Positions 8,474 through 15,667 of a stretch of DNA of 49,311 nt are shown here, piece after piece; the first letter of the stretch is position 1; each line of letters starts with the position of its first letter. A model generated the notes under the pieces. That model was not told where the DNA came from. It saw only the letters and a program-made list of their open reading frames with translations, and ran no database searches. Source of the DNA: an uncultured Sulfitobacter sp. (lineage in GTDB: Bacteria; Pseudomonadota; Alphaproteobacteria; Rhodobacterales; Rhodobacteraceae); the NCBI GenBank assembly GCA_947492925.1, contig CANLOQ010000012.1:1-49311 (forward strand). Reading direction: 5' to 3'. A program made the translations under genes and the position numbers.

Positions 8474-9603
8474 GGTGTGTTGTTCCAGTCCTTTAGACAT
8501 TTCTCGACTTGTGTCAGCCCGTCCTGCAGATTGACCGCCGCGCCTCCACCCACGCCCAACCGGATATGATGCGGCTGATCATACGCACTGCCCGGCAACA
8601 GGAACGTGCGGTACGGCGCGGCCAACAGCCGTTTGGCAAAGACGTCACTGTCAATTTCGTCCGGCAGACGCGCCAGCCCGATCAGCCCCGCGCGCGGCGA
8701 AACCCAGCTCAGCCCGTCTTGCGCATCGACCCAGGCATTCATCTGCGCAAGGTTCTCTTTCCCCTCGCGGCGGGCCTTGTCCATCGCTTTGGTAAAGCGC
8801 GCGGGCCGCAGGGCAACCTCGGCAATGACCTCGCCCATGATGTTCATGATTTCCGAAGCATTCTCGCGCAGGATCACGGCATCCATCACCAATCCCGGAT
8901 CAGGACAGATCAGCCAGCCAGTGCGCAATCCCTGCAACCCCAGCGCCTTGCTGACCGAACCGGTGGTGATGCCGCACGCGTACATGCCCGCCACGGACGG
9001 CCCGCGCGGCCCGTCCCATTCCAGTCCTGCATAAACCTCATCCACCAAAAGCCACGCGCCGACACGGTCCGCGATGCGTACCAATTCCTCCAGTTCTGCG
9101 CGGCCCAGCAGATCGCCGGTGGGGTTATTGGGGTTGGTGATGAATATCATCTTTGTGCGCGCCGTCACCGCATCGGCCACCCGGTCCAGCGGCAAGCACC
9201 AGCCCTCACTCTCCTGCCGTTCAACCTTGACCACCTTGGCCCCGATGGCCTTGGCCAGCACCTCCGCCTGCGGCCAGCCCGGTGTCTCGATCACGATCTC
9301 ATCGTCCGGTTGCAGCAGTTGCATGATCGCCAGATAATTCGCTTCTGCCGCGCCTGCCGTAATCAGCACATCCGCAGGCGCACACACCCCGGTCAGACCC
9401 GCCTGCGCCAGAACATGATCGCGCAATTCTGGCAACCCGCGAAAATCGCGGTTGTTCCAATCCAGCGATTGGTTCGGGTCCAGATCATCCAGAAAATCGC
9501 CCAGCACAGGTGAACCCGACAGCGAAAAGCCCACAATCGCCTGCGGGTCGGCATCGGTTGTCTCAAGCAGATATTGGAACAGCGTGTGTATCTTGACTTT
9601 CAT
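8470..9603 (-). CDS. PLP-dependent aminotransferase, class I/II (fold type I)
   Basis: 377 residues. It shows the NPNNPTG motif, the DEVYAGLEWDG Asp/Tyr cofactor segment, the Schiff-base Lys in SVSKALGLQG and a C-terminal substrate-carboxylate Arg in HIRLGVGG. It converts an amino acid to the 2-oxo acid or the reverse. It is first gene of a leftward pair with the amidohydrolase (4-bp overlap). Its start is only 24 bp from the divergent MBL-fold gene, so one or both promoters must lie inside the neighbouring coding sequence. Amino donor and substrate cannot be told from sequence. Confidence 0.9.
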   Translation of the reverse strand: MKVKIHTLFQYLLETTDADPQAIVGFSLSGSPVLGDFLDDLDPNQSLDWNNRDFRGLPELRDHVLAQAGLTGVCAPADVLITAGAAEANYLAIMQLLQPDDEIVIETPGWPQAEVLAKAIGAKVVKVERQESEGWCLPLDRVADAVTARTKMIFITNPNNPTGDLLGRAELEELVRIADRVGAWLLVDEVYAGLEWDGPRGPSVAGMYACGITTGSVSKALGLQGLRTGWLICPDPGLVMDAVILRENASEIMNIMGEVIAEVALRPARFTKAMDKARREGKENLAQMNAWVDAQDGLSWVSPRAGLIGLARLPDEIDSDVFAKRLLAAPYRTFLLPGSAYDQPHHIRLGVGGGAAVNLQDGLTQVEKCLKDWNNTP

Positions 9604-9627
9604 GGCGTCCCCTCACCTCATGGTGCC

Positions 9628-10386
9628 ATGAGTAACGACATCACCCTCAAGGGCAAACCCAAACGTCTGGCGGTGCTGGATTATGGCCTGTTCGAAGTAC
9701 ACGCAGGCCCGCGCACCATCGGCATCTGCGGCTTCGTGATCGAGACTGATGCAGGCGAAGTGGTGCTGATCGACACCGGTTTCCCAGCGAAATATGCCGA
9801 GGATGCAGAGGCCGCGACGGCGGAGGATGATCTGGGCAGTTTCGGGCGTGTGCTGTCGGTCACGCCCGACAATCTGCCGTCCGCGCAACTGGCCAAACTG
9901 GGTTTGGCAAAAACGGATGTCACGCTGATGATCCAGAGCCATACGCACATCGACCATGTGGGCGATATGGCGGGCTTCCGCGATGTGCCGATCCTGATCT
10001 CAGCCGCCGAACGCGCCCTGCCCCGCCCGCTCTATTGGTCGGGCAAACAGGCGATGGAATGGCCTGATCGGCAGTATCATTTGACGGATCAGGATATGAC
10101 CCTTGGTGAGGGGTTCGAAGTGCTGCACTGCCCCGGTCATGCACCGGGCCAGCTTGCTTTTTTTGTGAACCTGCCGCGAACCGGTTGGGTGCTGCTCACT
10201 TCCGATGCGATCAGCCGCGCGTCCGAGATTGACGAGAAATTTGCCGGATCGTGGGACGTGGATCAGGCGATTTTCCACGGGGATCGTTTGATGCAGATGG
10301 CCCGCGACCGTGGTGCGACTGTGATCTTCGGCCACTCGCCCGAACAATGGCCCGATTTGCGCAAAGCACCGGATTGGTTTGAGTGA
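9628..10386 (+). CDS. Metallo-beta-lactamase-fold hydrolase, N-acyl-homoserine-lactonase-like
   Basis: 252 residues from the ATG at 9628. A longer frame begins with TTG at 9574 inside the divergent gene and is unlikely. The zinc site motif is complete: SHTHIDHVGDM (HxHxDH), HCPGHAPG, then TSDAIS and a C-terminal FGHSPEQW. The architecture is that of the AttM/AiiB-like lactonase branch. It may quench acyl-homoserine-lactone signals or hydrolyse a pathway lactone. No ribosome site precedes the start, and with only 24 bp to the divergent start the mRNA may be leaderless. It converges with ccdB 7 bp away. Confidence 0.87.
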   Translation: MSNDITLKGKPKRLAVLDYGLFEVHAGPRTIGICGFVIETDAGEVVLIDTGFPAKYAEDAEAATAEDDLGSFGRVLSVTPDNLPSAQLAKLGLAKTDVTLMIQSHTHIDHVGDMAGFRDVPILISAAERALPRPLYWSGKQAMEWPDRQYHLTDQDMTLGEGFEVLHCPGHAPGQLAFFVNLPRTGWVLLTSDAISRASEIDEKFAGSWDVDQAIFHGDRLMQMARDRGATVIFGHSPEQWPDLRKAPDWFE

Positions 10387-10392
10387 GAACGC

Positions 10393-10692
10393 TCAGTATC
10401 CCTGAAACAGAATATCCAAGGCGCGGGTAAAATCATCCGCCTGATCAGACAGGTTCGCTTTCGGCTGGCGCAATACGGATCGCGGTACTGCCGCCAGAAG
10501 ATGGGTCACCAGACAATAAGTCCGCCCCTCTATCATGATCTCGGGGTGCAGGGCCCCTGCCCGCTGCGGCATCGATGAAACCGGCAGAACGGGTGCGACC
10601 ATCCGTGTTCCCTGCAATTCGAGGTAGTCAGACTGCAGGTCCAGAACATACTCATCCAGCGACCCAGCCTGATACAGATCGAACCTAGACAT
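10393..10692 (-). CDS. ccdB: CcdB-family toxin (DNA gyrase poison)
   Basis: 99 residues, normal length. The N-terminus MSRFDLYQ, the central VSSMPQRAGALHPEI and the C-terminal region ending DILFQGY match the family. CcdB traps DNA gyrase and kills or arrests cells that lose the plasmid-encoded antitoxin. It overlaps ccdA by 8 bp with the antitoxin first, the usual order. The family's C-terminal Trp-Gly-Ile that contacts gyrase is not seen here (it ends Gly-Tyr), so toxin strength is uncertain. Role inferred: post-segregational stability of this plasmid. Confidence 0.9.
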   Translation of the reverse strand: MSRFDLYQAGSLDEYVLDLQSDYLELQGTRMVAPVLPVSSMPQRAGALHPEIMIEGRTYCLVTHLLAAVPRSVLRQPKANLSDQADDFTRALDILFQGY

Positions 10693-10918
10693 TGAACATG
10701 CGGTATTTCTCTAACGGCAGTCCGTTTTCCTCGACCCATTTGCCCCAAGCTTCCAGCGATTCGCGGTTCTCCTCGACCCACGCCTCCTGCAATGCCTTGC
10801 GCACACCAGCCTCCGCCGCCTGAGAGATATTGACCCCCAACGCCCTGGCTTCTTTCATCAATTCCTGATCCAGCGACAGGTTCGTCGCTTTCTTTTTGCC
10901 GCGTTCGTGGACACCCAT
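10685..10918 (-). CDS. ccdA: CcdA-family antitoxin
   Basis: 77 residues from the ATG at 10918, preceded by GGAG; a start at 10954 would lie inside the operator palindrome. The N-terminal half (KKATNLSLDQELMKEARALG) is the ribbon-helix-helix DNA-binding part. The C-terminal half (WVEENRESLEAWGKWVEENG) is the flexible toxin-binding tail typical of CcdA. It neutralises CcdB and should autorepress the operon through the palindrome at 10932-10956. Confidence 0.92.
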   Translation of the reverse strand: MGVHERGKKKATNLSLDQELMKEARALGVNISQAAEAGVRKALQEAWVEENRESLEAWGKWVEENGLPLEKYRMFNV

Positions 10919-10931
10919 GATGCACGCTCCT

Positions 10932-10956
10932 TCATGCGCATAAATTATGCGCATGA
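10932..10956. promoter_or_regulatory. 25-bp perfect palindrome, ccdAB operator
   Basis: Arms TCATGCGCATAA (10932-10943) and TTATGCGCATGA (10945-10956) around a single central A. It ends 13 bp before the ccdA start and includes a CATAAT -10-like box on the minus strand. Ribbon-helix-helix antitoxins bind such palindromes, so this is the likely autoregulatory operator and promoter of ccdAB. Confidence 0.8.
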
Positions 10957-10969
10957 TACTAACACATCC

Positions 10970-11692
10970 CTACCGCACGTCACGCCCTTGGTTCAGAATG
11001 ATCACATTCCCGCTGGAAATATCCCCCGCAGGTGAAATCAAAAATCCGACCCAATCGGCAATCTCCTGCGGTTGCATGGCGCGCCCGTGCGGCATCTGCG
11101 CCACCGCTTTGGCCAGCACTTCATCGCTCAGCACACCGAACAAAGGCGTTTCCGTCATCGCGGGCGCAATCGAATTTACCGCGATCCTGTCCGCCGCGAA
11201 GCGCCGCGCCAGATCCTTGGTCAGATTGTCCAGCGCCGCCTTGGACGCGCGGTAATGCGGCGGATCGAATACGTCAAAATTATACGCCCCGTTGGACGAG
11301 ATGTTGACGATCTTGCGCACACCGTCCCTGCCCGCCATCAGCTTGATCGCCGCCTGACAGCAGTGAAACGCCGCAGAGAAATTCAGCGCCATTTGCCGGT
11401 CGAACTCATCCTCAGGAATGTCGGGAAACTCTGACATGAAACAGGTGCCCGCATTGTTGACCAGCGCATCAACCCCGCCATGATCCTGTGCTATCCGGTC
11501 AAAGGCATCCTTGATCGCTGCGGTATTCAGCAGATCAACCTCCAGCCCCTGAAACCCCGCCTGCGCCATATCCGCCAACCCGTCGGCGGCCACATCAAGC
11601 CCCACGACCGTGCATCCATCCGCCAGCAGACGCGCCACAATCGCGCGGCCCATACCGCCCGCCGCACCCGTGACCACCGCAATCTTGCTCAT
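10970..11692 (-). CDS. Short-chain dehydrogenase/reductase (SDR)
   Basis: 240 residues from the ATG at 11692 (MSKIAVVTG), favoured over 11710 because AGGGG is close upstream and the sequence begins at the Rossmann strand. Cofactor motif TGAAGGMG, structural NNAG (VNNAGTC), catalytic Ser in NISSNGAYN and the YxxxK pair in YRASK are all present. It oxidises or reduces a hydroxyl/keto group with NAD(P)(H). It is monocistronic and divergent from the aminotransferase at 11762, with about 70 bp between starts. Substrate unknown. Confidence 0.92.
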   Translation of the reverse strand: MSKIAVVTGAAGGMGRAIVARLLADGCTVVGLDVAADGLADMAQAGFQGLEVDLLNTAAIKDAFDRIAQDHGGVDALVNNAGTCFMSEFPDIPEDEFDRQMALNFSAAFHCCQAAIKLMAGRDGVRKIVNISSNGAYNFDVFDPPHYRASKAALDNLTKDLARRFAADRIAVNSIAPAMTETPLFGVLSDEVLAKAVAQMPHGRAMQPQEIADWVGFLISPAGDISSGNVIILNQGRDVR

Positions 11693-11761
11693 ACCCCTGC
11701 CCTTTCGCATTTGCCTCCGCTAGATGTACGCGGGCACCCCGCTCTTGCCAAGGAACCTGCC

Positions 11762-12925
11762 ATGCCGATCCGCCCCGCCCGCCGCATCACCGACACGTCG
11801 CCCAAAAACTTCGGGATGTTCACCAAAGCCGTGGGGATGCAGGGCGATCTCATTCACCTCGAACTGGGCATGCCCGCCGAAGATACGCCCCAGCACATCA
11901 AGGACGCGACGATAGCGGCGTTGCAGGCAGGCGATGTGCATTACTCAGATCTGCAAGGCATGCCCGAATTGCGCAGCGCGATTGCGGACAAGCTGAACGG
12001 GCAAAGCGGCATGGACCTGACGGCGGACGAGGTGATCGTGACCAACGGTCTGACACAGGCCTCTTTCGCCGCTTTCATGGCGTTTCTGGATGCGGGCGAC
12101 GAATGCCTGTTGCTTGCGCCCTATTATCCCCAACACATCGGCAAAGCGGAGCTGGCGGGGGCCAGTGTCACGATCGCGCCATTGGATGCCGCAGACGGAT
12201 TTGCGATCAATCCCGCTTTGATAGAGCCACATATCACGCCCGCGACCCGTGCCATTGCGCTGATCAATCCGTGCAATCCCACGGGCCGTGTCTACACCCG
12301 TACCGAGCTGGAGGGATTGGCGGAGATCGCGCAAAAACACGATCTGCTGATCCTCTCTGACGAAGTCTATGCCGACATCACCTATGACGGGGCAACGCAT
12401 ATCTCGATCGCGTCGCTGCCTGGTATGAAAGAGCGCACGATCACGATGGGTGCCTTTACCAAATCACATGCGATGGATGGCTGGCGGCTGGGCTATATCG
12501 CGGCGGATCAGTCTCTGATTGGGCCTTGTATGAAGATCACGACAAGTGAAGTGACCCATGTGAACACCTTCATCCAGCACGGCGCCCTCGCCGCGCTGCA
12601 AGGCGATCCGACGGTGCTGGAAGGCATGGTTGCACGCGATAAAGAGCGGCGCGATCTGGTGGTGACAAGGCTTAACCAGATGCCCGGCGTCACCTGCGCA
12701 CCGGTCGAAGGGACAATCTACGCCTTCCCCGACATCAGCGCGACGCGGCTCTCAGCACAGGAGTGTGCCGACCGTCTGCTGCAAGAAACCGGCGTCGTGG
12801 TCGAAGCGGGCAGCTTTTACGGCGAGGCAGGAGAGGGGCATCTGCGCGTGTGTTTCGGCTGCGCGGAACTGCCCGTGCTTGAGGACGCTATGAACCGGAT
12901 GCAACGCTTCTTCAACGCGCTCTAG
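11762..12925 (+). CDS. PLP-dependent aminotransferase, class I/II (fold type I)
   Basis: 387 residues from the ATG at 11762; the frame stays open to 11480 but that stretch is antisense to the SDR gene. Motifs: NPCNPTGRVY, DEVYADITYDG and the Schiff-base Lys in GAFTKSHAMDGWRLGY, all typical of aspartate/aromatic-type aminotransferases. The C-terminal LRVCFG supplies the carboxylate-binding Arg. It is related to but clearly different from the aminotransferase at 8470-9603. It converges with the class V gene; its TAG stop lies in one copy of a 14-bp repeat. Confidence 0.9.
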   Translation: MPIRPARRITDTSPKNFGMFTKAVGMQGDLIHLELGMPAEDTPQHIKDATIAALQAGDVHYSDLQGMPELRSAIADKLNGQSGMDLTADEVIVTNGLTQASFAAFMAFLDAGDECLLLAPYYPQHIGKAELAGASVTIAPLDAADGFAINPALIEPHITPATRAIALINPCNPTGRVYTRTELEGLAEIAQKHDLLILSDEVYADITYDGATHISIASLPGMKERTITMGAFTKSHAMDGWRLGYIAADQSLIGPCMKITTSEVTHVNTFIQHGALAALQGDPTVLEGMVARDKERRDLVVTRLNQMPGVTCAPVEGTIYAFPDISATRLSAQECADRLLQETGVVVEAGSFYGEAGEGHLRVCFGCAELPVLEDAMNRMQRFFNAL

Positions 12926-12936
12926 CAGTCTCTAAA
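12923..12936. repeat. 14-bp direct repeat, copy 1
   Basis: TAGCAGTCTCTAAA. The same 14 bases recur at 14053-14066, so the two copies flank the class V PLP gene exactly. An 11-base core (CAGTCTCTAAA) also occurs near 26735-26745 inside a coding sequence. Cause unknown. Confidence 0.7.
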
Positions 12937-14053
12937 CAAGCGCTTTCAGCGCGTCAAACAAACGGTCCACATGCCGCATTTCGGTCACCGCACCGGGCGA
13001 GATACGCAGAATTTGCCCCCGCGCATCCACGTGAATGTGCCGCTCGCGCAATGTATCCACCACACGCCCTGCATCGGACCCGGCTGGCAGCTGCACCATC
13101 ACCGATCCTCCGCGCTGTTCCGCTTCGCGCGGGCTGGCAAGCGTCAGCCCCGCCGCATCCGCCCGTTCAATCACAGCCGCCGTCAGCACCCGATTATGCT
13201 CCAACAGCCCCCCCTGCCCCGCGTGCCAGCGCAATGCGGGCACCGAACCCACGCAGGCCATGACCGACGGCGTCCCATGATCGAACCGTCGTGCGTCAGG
13301 CGCGTATTCAAACGCCTCCAGATCCCACGAGAACGGATTGTCCTGCGAAAACCAGCCGCGCAACTCCGGCGTCACCTCGGCAATCAAATCAGGGCGCATC
13401 TGAACGATCCCCGCCCCCGGCGTTCCGCAGAGCCATTTCAGCGTCGTCGAAATCACAAAATCTGCCGGCGTCTGGCGCAGCGAGAACGGGATGATCCCGA
13501 TCCCTTGGGTCAAATCCACCCCGACGAGCGAGCCCATCTTGTGACCATGCGCCACCAGCCTATCCAGATCGCAGCGGTGCGACGCGGTCGAGGTCACAAA
13601 GGTCAGCACCGCCAGCCCGACGCTTTCATCCCAAGCCGCAATCATATCCTCATCGCGGACCCAGAATTCACCCTGCCGCACCGGCACGGTCTCAAGCGTG
13701 AAGCTCAACCGCTGTTGCATCCCGTTCAGCAGGAAATGCAGCGATGGAAAGCAATCCGCCGCGATCAACACGCGTTTGCCGCGCAGGCGGTCGGGCGGCA
13801 GCCCCCCCAGCACCGAAAACAGCGCCGCCGTGACATTGTCTGCCGACGTCAGCGTTCCGTCGGGCGCGTCGATCAATGCGCGCCACAGATCCAGAAACTC
13901 CGCCCGCGCGCCCAGAACTTTCGGCCATTGCGCATCATCCTGCGCGCCCCAGGTCTGCGCAAAGTCACCCAAAGCAGCGGCCATTTCATCCCCCTTGCCG
14001 GGGTAAAGCCCGATGGAGTGGTAAAGAAAATAAGAAGGATCGTCCTGGGTCAT
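12932..14053 (-). CDS. Class V PLP-dependent enzyme, kynureninase/aminotransferase-like
   Basis: 373 residues. The fold-type I class V pattern is visible: cofactor Asp in VGVDLTQGIG and the Schiff-base Lys in STTLKWLCGTPGAG, followed by RGWFSQDNPFSWDLE and RFDHGTPS, which recall kynureninases. Kynureninase splits kynurenine to anthranilate and alanine, but other class V lyases and aminotransferases look alike, so no symbol is given. It starts 8 bp downstream of the rep stop on the same strand, so it may be read through from the rep promoter, an odd place for a metabolic gene. It is bracketed by 14-bp direct repeats. Confidence 0.8.
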   Translation of the reverse strand: MTQDDPSYFLYHSIGLYPGKGDEMAAALGDFAQTWGAQDDAQWPKVLGARAEFLDLWRALIDAPDGTLTSADNVTAALFSVLGGLPPDRLRGKRVLIAADCFPSLHFLLNGMQQRLSFTLETVPVRQGEFWVRDEDMIAAWDESVGLAVLTFVTSTASHRCDLDRLVAHGHKMGSLVGVDLTQGIGIIPFSLRQTPADFVISTTLKWLCGTPGAGIVQMRPDLIAEVTPELRGWFSQDNPFSWDLEAFEYAPDARRFDHGTPSVMACVGSVPALRWHAGQGGLLEHNRVLTAAVIERADAAGLTLASPREAEQRGGSVMVQLPAGSDAGRVVDTLRERHIHVDARGQILRISPGAVTEMRHVDRLFDALKALV

Positions 14054-14066
14054 AGCAGTCTCTAAA
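14053..14066. repeat. 14-bp direct repeat, copy 2
   Basis: TAGCAGTCTCTAAA, identical to 12923-12936. This copy lies between the rep stop codon and the start codon of the class V PLP gene. The repeat unit (1130 bp) contains just that gene, which suggests it arrived or could leave by recombination at these repeats. Confidence 0.7.
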
Positions 14067-15063
14067 TGGGGTTATTGGCGGCAAATGTCTTGAAAAAAGC
14101 AAGGTACGCCTTGTCCGGATCACGCGCGGGCGGCTTGCCCGCCGCCCATGCGCGCCACTCCCCCTCGACAAAGTAAATGTCATACCCCTGAAAGCGCAGC
14201 TTGGCTGTCTCGTAGGTCTCGGGTCGCAGGGCGGCACCGCGCGCGTCCAGCCAGCCGGGACGCGGCCGCGCGGCTTCCGCCTTTTCCGAAACCCGCTCTT
14301 TGCGCCCCACTTTGGAGAATTGCAATTCATGCGCCGCTTCCGCTTCCCCGCCCGCATCCTTGCGCCACCAGCGCAATTCTACGTGCGTCACACGGCGCCC
14401 GGTTTTGATCGGATCAACCTCGACGAGGTAATCGGACAGCGCCGACACCTCCTCAACCGCCGGATCAATCGCGCGCAGCTTGAGGTTTGACCATGACGTC
14501 AGCTTGCCCTTGGGCACACCCAAAACCCCACGCATATCATCAAGCGAGAATTTCTCGGAACTGCGCCAGCGCAGGTTGCCGCGCTTTTGCACCATCTCAT
14601 AAAGCGTCAGCGCGTATTTGGACGACAGTGCAAACATCACCTCGCGTTGCAGGCGTGCGAACACGGTGCTGTCCTTGATGATCCGGCGCAAGCGCTGCGG
14701 TATCTCGTATTCCAGCAACCCGTCGCGCCGGGTCGTCTCGACGTTACCACCCAAAAGCTGCACGCGCTCAATCGCCGGCTCTCCGTCACGCACGACCTGC
14801 ACCTTGACGATTGACGCCATCAGCCGCTCGATTGAGGCCCCTACCCGATCGTTAGAATTATGCGACCCCCGCAAGTCGGATTTCGCGATCACATGTGTCA
14901 CAGGTTTTTCAATCGCGTCCCAGGCATTTTCCAAAAGCTGGTTATAAATACGCCGGTCGGCCAGCGTCAGCGGCGTCACCTCGACAAGGTCCACCAACTC
15001 GCCGGGCTTCACCAGCGTCTGCGCGTTGGGCCGCGCCTCGACCGTGCGATAGGCTTTGCTCAT
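14062..15063 (-). CDS. Plasmid replication initiator, Rep_3 superfamily (RepB type)
   Basis: 333 residues from the ATG at 15063 (MSKAYRT), preceded by AGGA; a TTG 18 bases further upstream is possible. Two winged-helix halves typical of Rep_3 (PF01051) initiators can be followed: VEVTPLTLADRRIYNQLLENAW near residue 35, then SSKYALTLYEMVQKRG and FSLDDMRGVLGVPKG, ending with the second domain around IDPAVEEVSALSDY. Such proteins bind iterons as monomers to open the origin and bind an inverted half-site as dimers to repress themselves. Both kinds of site are present upstream. It is transcribed away from parAB with the origin between. Rhodobacteraceae replicons of this kind are usually called RepB type; that classification is inference. 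Confidence 0.9.
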   Translation of the reverse strand: MSKAYRTVEARPNAQTLVKPGELVDLVEVTPLTLADRRIYNQLLENAWDAIEKPVTHVIAKSDLRGSHNSNDRVGASIERLMASIVKVQVVRDGEPAIERVQLLGGNVETTRRDGLLEYEIPQRLRRIIKDSTVFARLQREVMFALSSKYALTLYEMVQKRGNLRWRSSEKFSLDDMRGVLGVPKGKLTSWSNLKLRAIDPAVEEVSALSDYLVEVDPIKTGRRVTHVELRWWRKDAGGEAEAAHELQFSKVGRKERVSEKAEAARPRPGWLDARGAALRPETYETAKLRFQGYDIYFVEGEWRAWAAGKPPARDPDKAYLAFFKTFAANNPI

Positions 15064-15070
15064 GTCCTGC

Positions 15071-15111
15071 CTTACGTGCAAAACTTACTTTTGTTTCTTG
15101 TTGCGCGTAAG
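15071..15111. promoter_or_regulatory. Inverted iteron half-sites at the rep start: candidate autoregulatory operator
   Basis: CTTACG (15071-15076) and CGTAAG (15106-15111) are inverted copies of the iteron core, placed between the rep ribosome site and its likely promoter; ACTTAC at 15083-15088 is a weaker copy. Rep_3 initiators typically repress their own gene through inverted iteron-like half-sites, which is the inferred role. Confidence 0.55.
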
Positions 15112-15138
15112 CTAGCAGATCAGACACGCTGCGTCTAT

Positions 15139-15500
15139 CACCCGATTTGTAAGCTTAAACCGCCCTGCCCCAACACACCCGATTCGCAACCCCTTGCGCT
15201 TTCACCATATATTAGCACAAGAGGGAGCTGTCATATCAGCCACCCGAAAAGTAAGAATAGCCGCCCATCCCATACGTAATGCGAGCGACCCCAGAAGGTA
15301 AGCCAGACCATCCCGGAACGTAGGCCAATCCACCCCAAAGCGTAAGCGTTAGTGTCACATTCGCCATAGCAGCAAGGGTTTTCTCGCAACTGAACACAGA
15401 ACACTTAGAATCCAGAACCAAAAAAGGTGTTTTATGATTTTTCTTTGATGGGGGCTGCCCGTGGTATCTTAATCCGGCGCTTATCCTTACAAATCGGGTG
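15139..15500. other. Candidate oriV with iterons
   Basis: The 604-bp gap between rep and parA holds no credible gene. Four degenerate direct repeats with 22-bp spacing carry the core GTAA/GTAG at 15276, 15298, 15320 and 15342; a fifth lies 25 bp earlier (core at 15251). An approximate consensus is A(T/C)CCC-G/A-AA-n-GTAAGC. A related element, CACCCGATTTGTAAG (15139-15153), recurs as its exact reverse complement at 15486-15500, bracketing the array. TTATCCTTA at 15481-15489 resembles a DnaA box. An A/T-rich stretch at about 15415-15450 could be the unwinding element. Layout fits an iteron-controlled origin for the adjacent Rep_3 protein. Confidence 0.8.
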
Positions 15501-15634
15501 CAGCTTCTCTGATTGACGGTATAACAGAGCTTAGAAGCGGCGATCTCCATACTTTTCACCGTCCGCTTCAGATGTCGCATTTTTTCCGCCAAACTCAAAA
15601 ATATTCACACTTGAGGCAAGCCCCCGAACAGTCC

Positions 15635-15653
15635 ATGATTCGCACAAAATCAT
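15635..15653. promoter_or_regulatory. Short inverted repeat before parA, possible partition operator
   Basis: ATGATT (15635-15640), 7-base spacer, AATCAT (15648-15653), ending 14 bp before the parA ATG. ParA proteins with an N-terminal DNA-binding region often repress their own operon; this would be a suitable site. The arms are short, so chance is possible. Confidence 0.3.
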
Positions 15654-15667
15654 AAATCGAGGCTTTG

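Noticed and set aside
12923-14066. 14-bp repeats as target-site duplications of a transposon
   Set aside because: No transposase and no terminal inverted repeats occur in the bracketed unit, and 14 bp is long for a duplication. It is kept as an unexplained direct repeat.
15242-15350. Regularly spaced repeats as a possible CRISPR array
   Set aside because: Units are about 22 bp in total, degenerate and without unique spacers. No cas gene is present. Iterons beside a Rep_3 gene explain them.
15236-15598. 120-codon open frame on the minus strand between rep and parA
   Set aside because: It reads through the iteron array, so its Gly/Tyr-rich end is only the translated repeats. There is no ribosome site, and the region is explained as oriV.
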